Made by a program: the position numbers and the translations under genes. This document shows positions 37,789 through 48,267 of a stretch of 64,000 nucleotides of DNA, one piece after another (position 1 is the stretch's first letter; each line of letters begins with the position of its first letter). The stretch is from Cristatella mucedo (lineage: Eukaryota > Bryozoa > Phylactolaemata > Cristatellidae). The notes under the pieces were generated by a model. That model saw only the letters and a list, made by a program, of their open reading frames with translations, was not told the DNA's origin and searched no databases. The stretch lies in assembly GCA_009760855.2 (NCBI GenBank), contig WPIO01000078.1:1616001-1680000 (forward strand), read 5' to 3'.

Positions 37789-38300
37789 AAGCGGGGCCGG
37801 TCTCGCCGAAGGGGGCGAGGCTGGATGGGCACGCCCTGTCGCGACTCACGCACGCGCCTCTGTCGCCCGGCCGCTGGCGTCGCGAGCAGCTCCGAGAAAA
37901 CACTCGGCGTTGCAGCGTCTGCGAAGAAGCACGCGCGGCCACGATGCTCTAGCCTCAGCTCGGCGCTCGGACGGACGATCTGGCTCGCGCCACCGCACGA
38001 TGGCCGCCATCCTGCTTCGAGCGACTCTGTCGCGGACGTTCAGCTCGTCAGCGTCCTCCGCGGCCACCGTCGACGGCGTTCTTTCCAAAGAGAACGAGAG
38101 CCGATGCAAGGCGCAGCTGGCGGCCATGTCTCAAGCTCTCGGAGCGGCGGCGGAGCGAGCCCTAGCAACGAAGAGCAAGACGCTTCGTGCGGCCGCCGTC
38201 CTTGTGCCTCTGTGCACGGTGAACTTCCAGCCGTCTATTCTGTTTACGCTGCGTTCGAATAAGCTGCACACACACCGAGGAGAGGTGAGGTGAGGTGCGC
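37550..38300. promoter_or_regulatory. CpG-rich region over the NUDT8 start
   Basis: CpG dinucleotides are very frequent compared with the AT-rich flanks at 36-37.3 kb. The region covers the upstream DNA and all of NUDT8 exon 1, typical of an unmethylated promoter island. No TATA box is evident close to the start. Confidence 0.5.
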
Positions 38301-41300
38301 GACGACGGCGGCGTGGTGGGGGGGGACTCGCTTGGACCGTCGGCGGTTCGCTTCGGCCGCCGGATGTGGCCGCCACCGAACCGCTCGCGGCCACCCTCTC
38401 GCTAGGGCTGGGTTGTATATCGAGCTGGCCTTTGCCGTCGCCCGCCGCGTGGTTTAAATGGATGTGACGGTCGTATTTTGTGGTGGCGTTGACGAGCGGC
38501 GGCTTCTCTGACTGCCATTCACTGACGTGCTCAAACGCAGTTGATGTTCGGGCGTCCCCCCCCCCAGGGCGTCTCACCAGGCAGCTCCTGCCAGCGTTAC
38601 GAAGCTCTACGTGGCGCTGCTTTCGGCCAGCAGGTGGAAGTGCTGCTTCCGCTCGTCCTTTGAACGTCACCTAAGACAATCACTGCTCCGTCGGCAGCAT
38701 GACTTGTGATGCAACATGGTGGCCGTGAACTTCGCGAGTAAGGCAGACGAATTTCGTCTTGGGATCAGTCCGTGTATGAATCGTCCGTAGGTGAATGTCA
38801 CGGAACCGAGCGAAAGTGGAGCTGTGTTTGAATTTTTTGAGTGAGCAGGCCTACAGTGCCAAAGCTCCTGTCATCAACAGTCTTGAAGGAATGGAATGGC
38901 TAATTTATTCCGCTAAGAAGAATTGAGGGTTTGTGGGTGCAAGTAAGCTTAAACTGGTGCTGCAGTTTAACTAGGCATGAAGGAACAAAGCCACGACGGG
39001 TCTTTGCGGTTCGGAGCAAGATTTTTCTCTATATCTCTTAGTTTAGCTGGAGTCACCGATGCCTCTGGAGACCTCTAATGAAGGAGCCGCGCGACTGAGA
39101 GAGAGTCCAGGTCTTAGCCCAAAGGTACTACAAGACCTCAGAGGTCATCGATTCGAGTCCTGCAGGAGGCTATTCTCTATTGCCCTCAGCTAGCGGGAGT
39201 GATACCAAACAGCTTCATCATCCGAAGCTTGCCGGAATGTGCAGACGTTTGCGCCTGACTGGAGGAGATTTGTTGCATTTTTGGGCTGCACTGATTCTGG
39301 CACGGAGCTACCACGACGACTCCCGTTACGGTTGCCCGGACAGTCAGAGAGAGGCGAGGTTCAGTCGTCGGTGACTGGCCTTGTCGTGACCTGTCGGGCT
39401 ACCGAATCGAGCGTCGATCAGTGCCGAACCCTACGGATCAAGCGTCGAGCGAGCGCGCGGGCAGCATTTCCCCGGCTGAGCGTGTCAAGCGAGTATGCCG
39501 CGCATCGACAGCGCGCGTGCATAGCACCGCATCGGTCGCGCAGATATTCTGGTGCCTGCCTCGGGCGTCGTGGGGCATGAAGGCCGGCGAAGAAGAGAGT
39601 CACGTGCACAAAACGCCGACCCGTCGCGGCAGTGAGACAGCGAGTCACTCGGACGGCGCGGAACCGCGCTGGTGGCGCTTCAGCGGAGCGCGATGTCTGC
39701 CCAGCTCGTCGCCGCCCTGCTAGCCGCCGCCCTGCTAGCCGCCGCCCTGCTAGCCGCCGCCGAGCCTGCTGCCGCTGCAGACGTTTGGCACACTCGCGCG
39801 CGGCATTGACGTGACTCTTTGCTTTCTTTCATCTTTTGCAGCTTCCCCGGCGGGATCGTCGAGTCGACGGATGCGAGCGTCGTCGGAGCAGCCTTGCGCG
39901 AAACTTTCGAGGAGCTCGGCCTAGCCCCTCAGGCCGTGCACGTGTGGGGCACGATGCCTGCGTTGCTTAGCCGGGTAAGCGTGGCCACCGCCGATGCTGC
40001 TACCTGTTACAGCGCGGTAGTTTGGCTGCTGCTGCAGGACTGGAGAATTCGGTGTGATAGTGCTGCTAGCACAGCTACAGTATGGTCTCTTCTAATGTGC
40101 TTTAATTGTAGACCTTCTCATTAGCTGCTTAGATGCATTTCAGGATGGAGACACGTTGGTTACACCCGTGATTGGAAACGTAGGAGCCATTGACGTGGAG
40201 AAGATGACACTCAACTTCGACGAGGTAGCAGCAGCAGCGGTAGCAGCAGCAGCAGCTGCACCACCACTAGCAGTAGCAACAGCAGGACCTTCACCTCTAT
40301 AAAAAAAATAATATTAATGATAATACATAAATAAAGTAATAAATAATAAAGTAATAGTAATAAAGTAATAAAATGCCTAGAAAGAGATTGAGTTCTCTGA
40401 GGGTGCTATATCAAATTATTATTATTAGTACTCTCATTATTGTTAGGCACTTTACAGATGCTGTATAGAAAACATGATGAAATGATTGGTAGTAAAATCT
40501 GTAAGCAGCATGCATAGTGTTTGCACAAATATGCTCACGAAGGACGCATCATTAAGACCCACTAAATGCTGTAGCAAACAGGTGTGTTTCATGCTTCTTT
40601 TTTAAGTGTCATGTCAGGAGACGTTGTGGCATGCGTCGGGAGTGAGTTACAGGCTTTGGAAGCATACGAACTAAAGGCACTGCCTCCAAAGGTTTTGAGG
40701 TGCATACGACGTTTAGCTAAACGATTGAGCTGAGTCAGAACAGAGGTCGTAGTATTCTCTGCCTAATAATGGAGTAGTTCTGATAGGTAGGCTAGAGCCA
40801 GAGAATGAAGGGACCTAAAATTAAGTGACATGACTTATGCTGCTTGATTGGGAGCCATTGCTGGTCGGTGAGAAGTGGTGTGATGTCACAACTGAGCCGC
40901 TCACGACAGATGAGCCTAGCTGCAGAGTTTTGCACCAGTTGTAAGCACATGATTGCACAGGCCGGTAGACCAGGAAGCAGTGAGTTACAGAAGTGTTGTC
41001 ACAAATGCATGGACCAATTTAGATGTGGTATCCCTGTCTGAACAAGCCCGAATTTCAGCAATGTTAAGCAGCTGAAAGAAGGCAAACTTGACTTTGGAGC
41101 TGACGTGGTCGTCTAATGAAAGGTCACTTTGGAGCAGGGCGCCTAGATTTCGTGCAGATTCAGCAGGATATAGGCTGGCACAGCCGATTTTGAGCATTAG
41201 GTTTTCTAATTTCTGAATCACACATGGTTTGCCCATAGCTAGTAAGTAGTTATGAGCCGAAGGGGCAGCAGCAGCAGCAGCAGCAGAGCGGCGCCAGCGT

Positions 41301-43571
41301 CGGCGTTAGCGGCACGCAGCAGCGGCACGCAGCAGCAGCGGCGGCAGTTTTGCCGGTACCTGGCATGAGCACTGCGAGTTGCCCTTTGGCTGCGAGCGAT
41401 TGTCATCGCCTTCGCCGATGCACGCACTTGGTCTCCGTGTGCACAGCTGTTCTTCGTCCTGAGCAGCTCCCTGGCTTTCTTCACCTTCAGCCTCAGCGCT
41501 CCGCATCCGCCTGCAATTTTTTGTCGCTCTGGCCAGACATGAGCAGCATTGCCCAAGCGGGCCGGCACGATAGCCGTGCCTCGCGCTTTCGGAGCCTCGC
41601 GCAGGCTTTCGTTCTCTGACTCGCTCCTCGTCTGTCGTAGCAGCAGAGTGGTCTCCTGCTTCACCACTTGCTGTGCTCACTCTGATCGTTTGATTGTGCC
41701 CCCAACTTACTTCCGATCTCCTGGAGACCGTGCTGCCAGTTACTGTATTCCCCAAGTCTGGAACTAACTGCCATCTGACATCATTTCATCTCATTTGACG
41801 ACATTCCATAAAGAACCTACCTGTTCTTTGCAGTCTTTGCCTTGACCGAATGAATTTTGTTCTAGGTGTGCTTTTGTGTTCTGAAACTGCACATGTTGTG
41901 ACTAAGAACAGGGCCGATAGACTATTGTATAGAACCCCAATGCTTTTTGTATGGATCTGAGCTTTAAGTGCTTGCCTGTGCATGATTCAGTGCAGATTTC
42001 TAACCAGGGGCCATACTAACGAGTAGCCTCGAGAGTGTTCTTGTGTGCCTCAGCTTTTGTTAGTTAAAGCATGATGCCTTATTGTGATAAACTTTTGTTT
42101 ATTGCTTCTCGTGGAGCAAGTTGTACAATGACTGCTAAAACCCATCTACTTATCACAGCATTTAGTGGGTCCTTGTGATTCGTCCTTTGTGTGGTTTTGT
42201 GTGCTGACACTGTGCATGTCGCCTCTAACCATGTTATGCTTGTTATATTATACATGCTGCCACTAATCATATGAGCATGCTTCCTTTACAGCATATGTAA
42301 AGTGCCTAGAAAAAGATTAAGTTCTATAATGGTGCTATACAATTATTATTATTATTAATATTATTATGGATGGAGATTCGATTCTCTTTGGGAACTATGG
42401 AAATGACTTATTACTATTATTATTATTAGCTCATCACTTTTTGGATTTAAAATGGAGTTCATTTGATGGACTAGTTCGTTGCTTAAATCTCGGCCTAACG
42501 GCTAAAGTCGACTTTGTTCCTGAGGAGGTGGGCAGGGCCGTTGGCCATGTTTTTATCTTGCTCTAGGAAAGCTAGAGCTGACCGCTCACCGAAGATTTTC
42601 TCGTGGCTCAACTTTGCTTTGGCATTTGCCACCGGCATTTGCTCATTCACGGTGCGCACTGTACTGGTTTCTTCAGAGGCGGACCGGATGCTCACACACC
42701 CACACATGTGGGTTTGAGCCCATGCATGCCTGCGAACGCGCATACAAGCGCACGCTCACACTCACACATGTATACACACACACACACACACACATACAAA
42801 CACACACACACACACCTGCGGACACACTTGCACACAAGCACGCACGCGCTTGCAAAAGCACCCACACGCACGCCACTAAGTGGTCCGCGTGCTCCACGAG
42901 GCACTTAGCATGTGCTGTGCACTCACCCACACCAGTCTGGTCACACTGTTCTTGTGCTGTGATGCCTCATGGAGCCTGACGACATTGTACCTCGAACAGC
43001 AGAGAAGTCGCTGGACGTGGAATTCATCCTGCGCTCACGAGGCTTCGCCGGGGGGGGGGAGAGAAAGGAGTGGTTGTGTACGGCACGAATATTCTCTTTG
43101 CCGGCACATGCTTGCGTGGGCTTTGGTCGAGGCTTCGTGAGCAGATGCTTGCCGACTGGCTGCGAGGGCCTTCAAATCTATTCGAAAGTGGGTCGTCTGC
43201 TCGTCGTGGCTTGCCCGGCAAGCTGACCACTCGCCTTGGCCGAGCTAGCTTGCCATTGCAGCGCCACGTCTGTCTACGTCTGCGGTCGTGCAGCTGGTAA
43301 CCTAGCAGAACGTCTCGTACCAGTTTGAAATGTCCTTTTCGTTTTCTCGCTGCAGGTGGAGTGCGTTTTCACCCGGAACATACTGTCTCTCTGCTCGCCG
43401 GCAAACGTCGGCACGACAACTTTTCGAAGCAGCCAGGCGTACACGCTGCCTGTGTTCCTCGGCAGCGAGCACAGGATCTGGGGTCTGACAGCCTACATCC
43501 TGCACCAGACTCTAACCGTCCTAGCTCCTGGCACGTACCAGCTGTCGTTGCCGAAAAGGCACTTCCTGTAG
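38000..43571 (+). CDS. NUDT8: NUDT8-like mitochondrial coenzyme A diphosphatase (Nudix), complete in 4 exons
   Basis: Nudix hydrolase expected to cleave CoA to phosphopantetheine and 3',5'-ADP in mitochondria (family knowledge). Exons: 38000-38289, 39842-39974, 40144-40224, 43356-43571 (stop TAG). Phases join to 239 residues. Residues 1-20 contain Arg, Ser and Ala with no acidic residue, which fits a mitochondrial presequence. The CoA-subfamily block is LFTLRS...HRGEVSFPGG (81-101), followed by the Nudix helix with ALRETFEELGL (114-124), which keeps the catalytic RE..EE core. Downstream matches to human NUDT8 include VHVWG, YTLPVFLG, IWGLTA and LAPGTYQ. The first intron splits the Ser codon just before FPGG. 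The C-terminus KRHFL is not a peroxisomal SKL, so NUDT7 is less likely. The ATG at 38000 follows a CpG-rich segment. Intron 3 (3.1 kb) contains LINE-A pieces. Confidence 0.9.
39095..39225 (+). mobile_element. SINE-1-type copy
   Basis: gacctcagaggtcatcgattcgagtcctgcagg (B box) followed by a ctattgccctcagctagcgg body. In NUDT8 intron 1. Confidence 0.55.
39705..39775. repeat. Short 15-bp tandem repeat in NUDT8 intron 1
   Basis: The unit ccgccgccctgctag is repeated about three times back to back, just upstream of the exon 2 acceptor (39841). The surrounding 39.3-39.8 kb is CpG-rich and open in several frames, but I recognise no coding match there. Confidence 0.7.
40320..40430 (+). mobile_element. 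LINE-A tail fragment with AT-rich lead
   Basis: An (AATAAT)-rich stretch, then gcctagaaagagattgagtt and (ATT)n. In NUDT8 intron 3. Confidence 0.75.
40432..41255 (-). mobile_element. LINE-A 3' fragment
   Basis: From the tail to MGKPCVIQKLENLMLKIG near 41236 in reverse, with frameshifts. It abuts a plus-strand tail on its left. In NUDT8 intron 3. Confidence 0.88.
41262..41345. repeat. CAG/GCA-rich low-complexity segment
   Basis: Repeated gcagcagcagcag and cagcagcggcac units in NUDT8 intron 3. Frames on both strands through it are compositional, not evidence of a gene. Confidence 0.7.
41655..41830 (+). mobile_element. LINE remnant, C-terminal coding end
   Basis: ctcctggagaccgtgctgcc and caagtctggaactaactgcc match the FGDRAF...AWNSLP region of LINE-A. 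Confidence 0.55.
42125..42370 (+). mobile_element. LINE-A 3' UTR and tail
   Basis: tatcacagcatttagtgggtcc to gtgcctagaaaaagattaag and (ATT)n. In NUDT8 intron 3. Confidence 0.85.
42755..42870. repeat. (CA)n-rich microsatellite
   Basis: Interrupted CA repeats with acgc variants in NUDT8 intron 3. Confidence 0.9.
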
Positions 43572-44016
43572 GAGGGCCGCGGCAGTGCTTGCGACTCGTC
43601 TCTAGCACCACCCGGCGGTCGCCGCATGCTCGTACCCGCACTTCGGCTCGAGCACACGGCGGCCGTTCACTTGTTTCCTTCTTGTTTTTAAATATAGTGC
43701 CGCGCAGATGATTCGCCCTCGCGCTCTGTTCGTTCCCTGCTGCTGCTGCAGCCTCCTGCCGTTGCACCTCCCCGGCTATCACGTCTCGCTGCCGCATTTA
43801 AACACCAAAAAGGTGGTCGATGGGTGGCCGATTCAGCAGCCTGCTTTTGCACCCGCCGTCTGAGGATGAGCCGTTTCACCCTGCTTGCAGGGAGAGAGCA
43901 GCAGCAAACTATAATGCCCACTGCAAAGCTTGAACTCGCTGCCCAGGTCTCTGAATTGGCTGAATGGAGAGCGCCAGTTTACTTGTTAGGTGCGTCCCCT
44001 TATCTATCGCGCTGTG

Positions 44017-44184
44017 ATGGCTCGTAGAAAGCAGCCATATTGTTTTAGCCATCGCCAGCATCGAAGCCAGCTTAGCCACCTCCACGATCGGGGTTGCATG
44101 GTGGCATCTAAGCGCTTATCTTTTCATACCTCGCATGCGTCCACGCGTACTATTTCCTGCCTGTTCAGCTGCAGATTGTGCTGA
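44017..44184 (+). other. Short open frame starting MARRKQ
   Basis: 55 residues beginning MARRKQPYC. The start resembles the RRKQ N-terminus of SALL/BCL11-type repressors (family knowledge), but the rest (Ser/His-rich, no zinc-finger spacing) does not match. Probably chance. Confidence 0.12.
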
Positions 44185-44469
44185 CTGTGCCAGACAAACT
44201 TCTTTAGCCGCATAGCTATGGTTACTTGAGCTAAGGTGGCAGGTACAGGTGGTTGTTTGAACAAACTACAAATGACTCAGTCGTACTTCGTAGCTGCACA
44301 GGTTCAACCGCATTTTAGCGAGATGTTCCCGAGTCGATGCACTCGAAGGAAGTTTTCCATATTTATCAAAACAAGCTTTTTTCAATGGTGCTAACCAGTA
44401 AGTCGATATCAGTCAAGTGATCAACATCGGATCACATCAATTAAGTCCGTATTGAGTTTCTGTCGTCTG

Positions 44470-44645
44470 TGCTGCTACTTCCATGTTGCTCACTACCCCA
44501 ACTGCTCTCCTGACTGTGCCAGGCTTCCCAGTTTCACTTTTTTGCGTGAGATCTGAAGATCTGAGATGTGAAGTCTGCTGCCGAATGCATACCGAAAGCC
44601 GCGTAGGCTGTGATTTCGCTATACAAAACTCTTCTGCGATGCCAC
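44470..44645 (+). mobile_element. LINE-B 3' end remnant
   Basis: gttgctcactaccccaactgctctcc and ccgaatgcataccgaaagccgcgtaggctgtga match the last part of LINE-B. Confidence 0.7.
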
Positions 44646-44724
44646 AATGGCTTAGGTTCCATCCTTTCTCCGCGTGAGAGCTGAAAATAGTAGATTTCAA
44701 CTGCCAAGCAGCAAACTAGCGGCG

Positions 44725-45180
44725 AGCCTTTGAAGTGTGGCTTGTCCAAGGGATCCGTTTTACGTCTGCTTCTTTTCTCAATTTATTGTCTAGCTACTCA
44801 ATCTGGACTCATTTTTACACAGGCGGCACTGTACCTGAGCAGTGCTCTTCCTACCTCAGCCTTCACCAGCATCCTCTTCCAGCAGCTACTCCCTCCCTCA
44901 GCTTCTTTGCCGCATGTATTGATGCCATTCGCAGTTTTGATTGCTGCAAGCTGTCTCAATAGAATGGCTCTAAGACAGTCATTGTCTAGTTTTGGTACGA
45001 AGATGAAAAGCATTGACCTCAAAATTTCCTTGACCTCAAAATTCCCCTTTTTGCCTCTGCACTGAGACTGAGTGAACTGAACTGTGGCCAAAATGACATT
45101 TGGCTACATGCAGCTACGTTATAGTGTAAATATTTGGGCATGCTTCGACTAAGACAAGACAGCCAAACTGATTCATGCAC
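44725..45180 (+). mobile_element. LINE remnant, RT region near YADD
   Basis: gtgtggcttgtccaagggatcc corresponds to the GVPQGS stretch before the RT active site, then a decayed body. Frames are broken throughout. Confidence 0.55.
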
Positions 45181-45187
45181 CAGAGAC

Positions 45188-45335
45188 ATTTAACTGCCTC
45201 GTTTATAGCGTGGCAGATGAGCCTTCATGGCAATCACCGCTGCTTGCCGGGGTCAGTAAAGAATCGACCAGTGCAGGACTCGAACCCACGACCCGGGTCG
45301 TGGAGAGCTAGCGTGGTAACCGTGGGCTAAGACCC
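45188..45335 (-). mobile_element. SINE-1 copy
   Basis: Reverse complement with cgggtcgtgggttcgagtcc (B box) and the body ggtgattgccatgaaggctc. Confidence 0.75.
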
Positions 45336-46257
45336 AGGGGCATCCGGCTAGACTTCTGGAGGATTCGAGGAGGATTCTGGGGGATTTCTTGGAGGATCCA
45401 CGCGGAGAATGTCATTTCTTGGTTCCAGGCACGTAACTGTATTAAAGCTAGTTTTGATATGATGTCTCCTACTGGACCCTGGTAGCTCACGTGCCTCTTT
45501 GACTAGCCTGGACGGTGAATCAGATCCGGATTATTTGATTACGTGCCAAGCAACGTGCCCAGAAGGTTACAATAGGTGCTGGGTGCTTTTTGTCATGCAG
45601 TATTACTGAAAGTGCCGATAGAAAAACACAAAAATCCGTAGACCTAGCTAACAGAAGACACTATTCTCTCAGGTGTAAATTATGAGACATTTAAGCTGTT
45701 GCTATTGTGCCGGTCTCAGATCGAGCTATTGGTAAGGGCGGTGCTGACTTCCCATCCATGCATCATTAGATGGATCAACACATTCGATAAACGTCTGGCA
45801 GATGCTCGGTGATTCTAAATATCCTGCTTGAATCACACAACGTTCAGCTGCAATGACCCATACATGCGCCGACATGCGCTATTTTTTTTGCATGCCAGAT
45901 ATATCGCCGCTTGCCACGTTTGTCACTCAAACCAAGCACTGTCACAGCACACTCACACCGCCATCAGCATTGCAGCATGCGCATTTACATGCCTTTGTAC
46001 TGAGAACTAATTTTTTATTTTCCATAGTTGCTTTGAACGGACACGCACTGCTTATGGTGTATGGCGATGCAGTCGTGTGGCAGATTGTACTGCTGTCTTT
46101 CATTACCTGTTTATGCACTTGATACTAGCTTCGGAATTATCGGTGAGGTACATCGTGAGGTACAGCCTGCACATATTCTTTATGTTCATGCTGAGCTAGT
46201 CTTATGTGTATAGATGGAAAATTGTGTGGCACCTACCGATTGAAACTCAAGGCTACG

Positions 46258-46355
46258 ATAATAATATATAATAGTAATAATAATGCACTTGACTAAGCGC
46301 CTTCAGAGAACTCAATCTCTTTCGAGGCTCTTTACATTTGCTGCAAAAGATGACT
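46258..46355 (-). mobile_element. LINE-A tail fragment
   Basis: (AAT)n, cacttgactaagcgccttcagagaactc hairpin, ending at ttgctgcaaaag. Confidence 0.8.
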
Positions 46356-46639
46356 CAAAACGACGGATTGCAGTACCTTAAATGGCATGCTGGTGACATG
46401 CTTACTCTAGTGATGTCCACTACGTCTCCCCTTTTAAGTTGTGCGAAGTCATCATGCACTGCTTAATCCAGCTGACCATGCGTCCAGTGACTTTTTTGTT
46501 TAATATTTATCTCTAGCTGCCAGGAGGCATTTACTCTTGTGCTTGACCCGCGTTTGATCTTGTATACAATCACTGCATGCTGTGTGTATGCAGTTGTGCA
46601 TAGCTATGAGTATCATCTCTTACAATGGTGCTGCTGCTC

Positions 46640-47670
46640 CTAATGTACCTCAGTGGTCGACTTTTCTCCAGCTTTTAAGTTATTTGCACTCACTGATATC
46701 GAGTCTCTTCTTGCGAATAGGCAAACAATGGTGCACGATGTTCTACGGATCTTGTCATTCTCTCAAGAATACTTGACACATGACGATACAACTGAACTGC
46801 TGCTTTTTGTGGCTGGATTAAAAGGCCTTGCTCTTCTGATAGGTGATGCTGTTGTGCGACCATCACCACGTGCTCGAAATTTAGGTGCCGTTTTCGACAG
46901 CTGCCTCAATTTTAAAAGCTTCATTCAGAAGACTGCTTCTACAGCTAGCCATCACGTCCGATACCTATTTAAAATTAGGAGCTGTGTTCCAATGGCTTGC
47001 AAAAAATTCAGCTAGCTCCTTGGTTCTGTCTCGGCTTGATTATTGTAATTCCCTGTTGGCTGGGCTACCACGGAAAGCAACTAGGCCATTGCAGCTGACT
47101 ATGAAAATGGCTGCAAGAATAGTCCTAAAGTCCCAGAGGTTTGACCACGTGTCTCCTTTGCTGACAGAGCTAGGATGGATGCCGGTTGAGCAACGGATAC
47201 AGAGCACAGTTCTTACGCTGACTCACAAGGCCCGCCACGGCTTGGCTCCTCCACACCTAGCTGAACTGCAGCACCAGTTTCAGCCTCTTCATGCCCTCAG
47301 GTCCTGTGTGGACAATACATTAGTCGTTCCATTCCTCTGCTTAAAGACCATAGGCGACAGAAGCTTTAGCTCTGCAGGTCCAAGACTGTGGAATACGCTT
47401 CCACAATTCGTACGCAACGACAACTACTTGCCTGCTGCCGACTATGGCTCATCCTTTTCAGAGGTCCTGAGCTGCTACTTGCATGCTACTCACTACCTCA
47501 ACTGCTCTCCCCACTCTGCTATGCTTCCCACTTTCTCTTTGTTGGGTGAGACGAAGTCTGTTGGCTACCGAATGCGTACCGAAAGCTGCTTAGGCTGTGA
47601 GTGCACTATACAAAACTCTCCTGCGTAACACCCACATGGTCTTTATGACTTTGTGGAGTTACTGACGGAG

Positions 47671-47672
<2 letters not shown>
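46640..47672 (+). mobile_element. LINE-B 3' fragment
   Basis: RARNLGAVFDSCLNF in one frame, then a shift near 46980 into LSRLDYCNSLLAGLPRK, RIQSTVLTLTHKARHGLAP and RLWNTLPQF. It ends with the LINE-B 3' end followed by a CA microsatellite. Confidence 0.9.
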
Positions 47673-47730
<58 letters not shown>

Positions 47731-47742
47731 GCACACACATAA
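47672..47742. repeat. (CA)n microsatellite
   Basis: About 35 CA units at the 3' end of the LINE-B copy, probably grown from its terminal repeat. Confidence 0.95.
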
Positions 47743-48267
47743 TAAAATGTTCATCAGCAGACTTGGACATGGTGTTGAAAGTACAGTGAAGTTGTAACAG
47801 TTGGCTTGAAAATATGTCGATACTAAAAACTAGTGTCTGCCTGCTCAGACAGCCACTGCGGTTGCTCATGACGAGCGCTTCGGCAGACTTGAGATGAGGG
47901 AACAGAGCCTGCACTGAGAACCACAAAAGAAGCAAAAAAGAAGTATGCCCTGAAATCCGAGAACGAATTGGGTCATTCTTTTAAAGGCCATGCAAATATA
48001 ATTGAGCTGAATGCAAAACACAAGAATGCAATGGACACCTGGACGAATTGTATGCATTGTTGGAAGCCCAAAGGCAACCAATCCAGGACGTTAGTGATAC
48101 AAGTGATCCCAAAGCTCAATTCGCTATGAGAATCACGAAACATAAGTATTTGCACCACTGCTTTATAAACGCCTTTAGACGTAAGGGTGCAGCTTGGCCA
48201 GCTCTTAGCCTTTAAGCCACAAGGTGCATTTCGGCTCCGACTCCTCACTGCGGGCTCGCGAGCTCGT

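Noticed and set aside
44017-44184. SALL/BCL11-type zinc-finger gene start (MARRKQ)
   Set aside because: Only six residues match and no C2H2 spacing follows.
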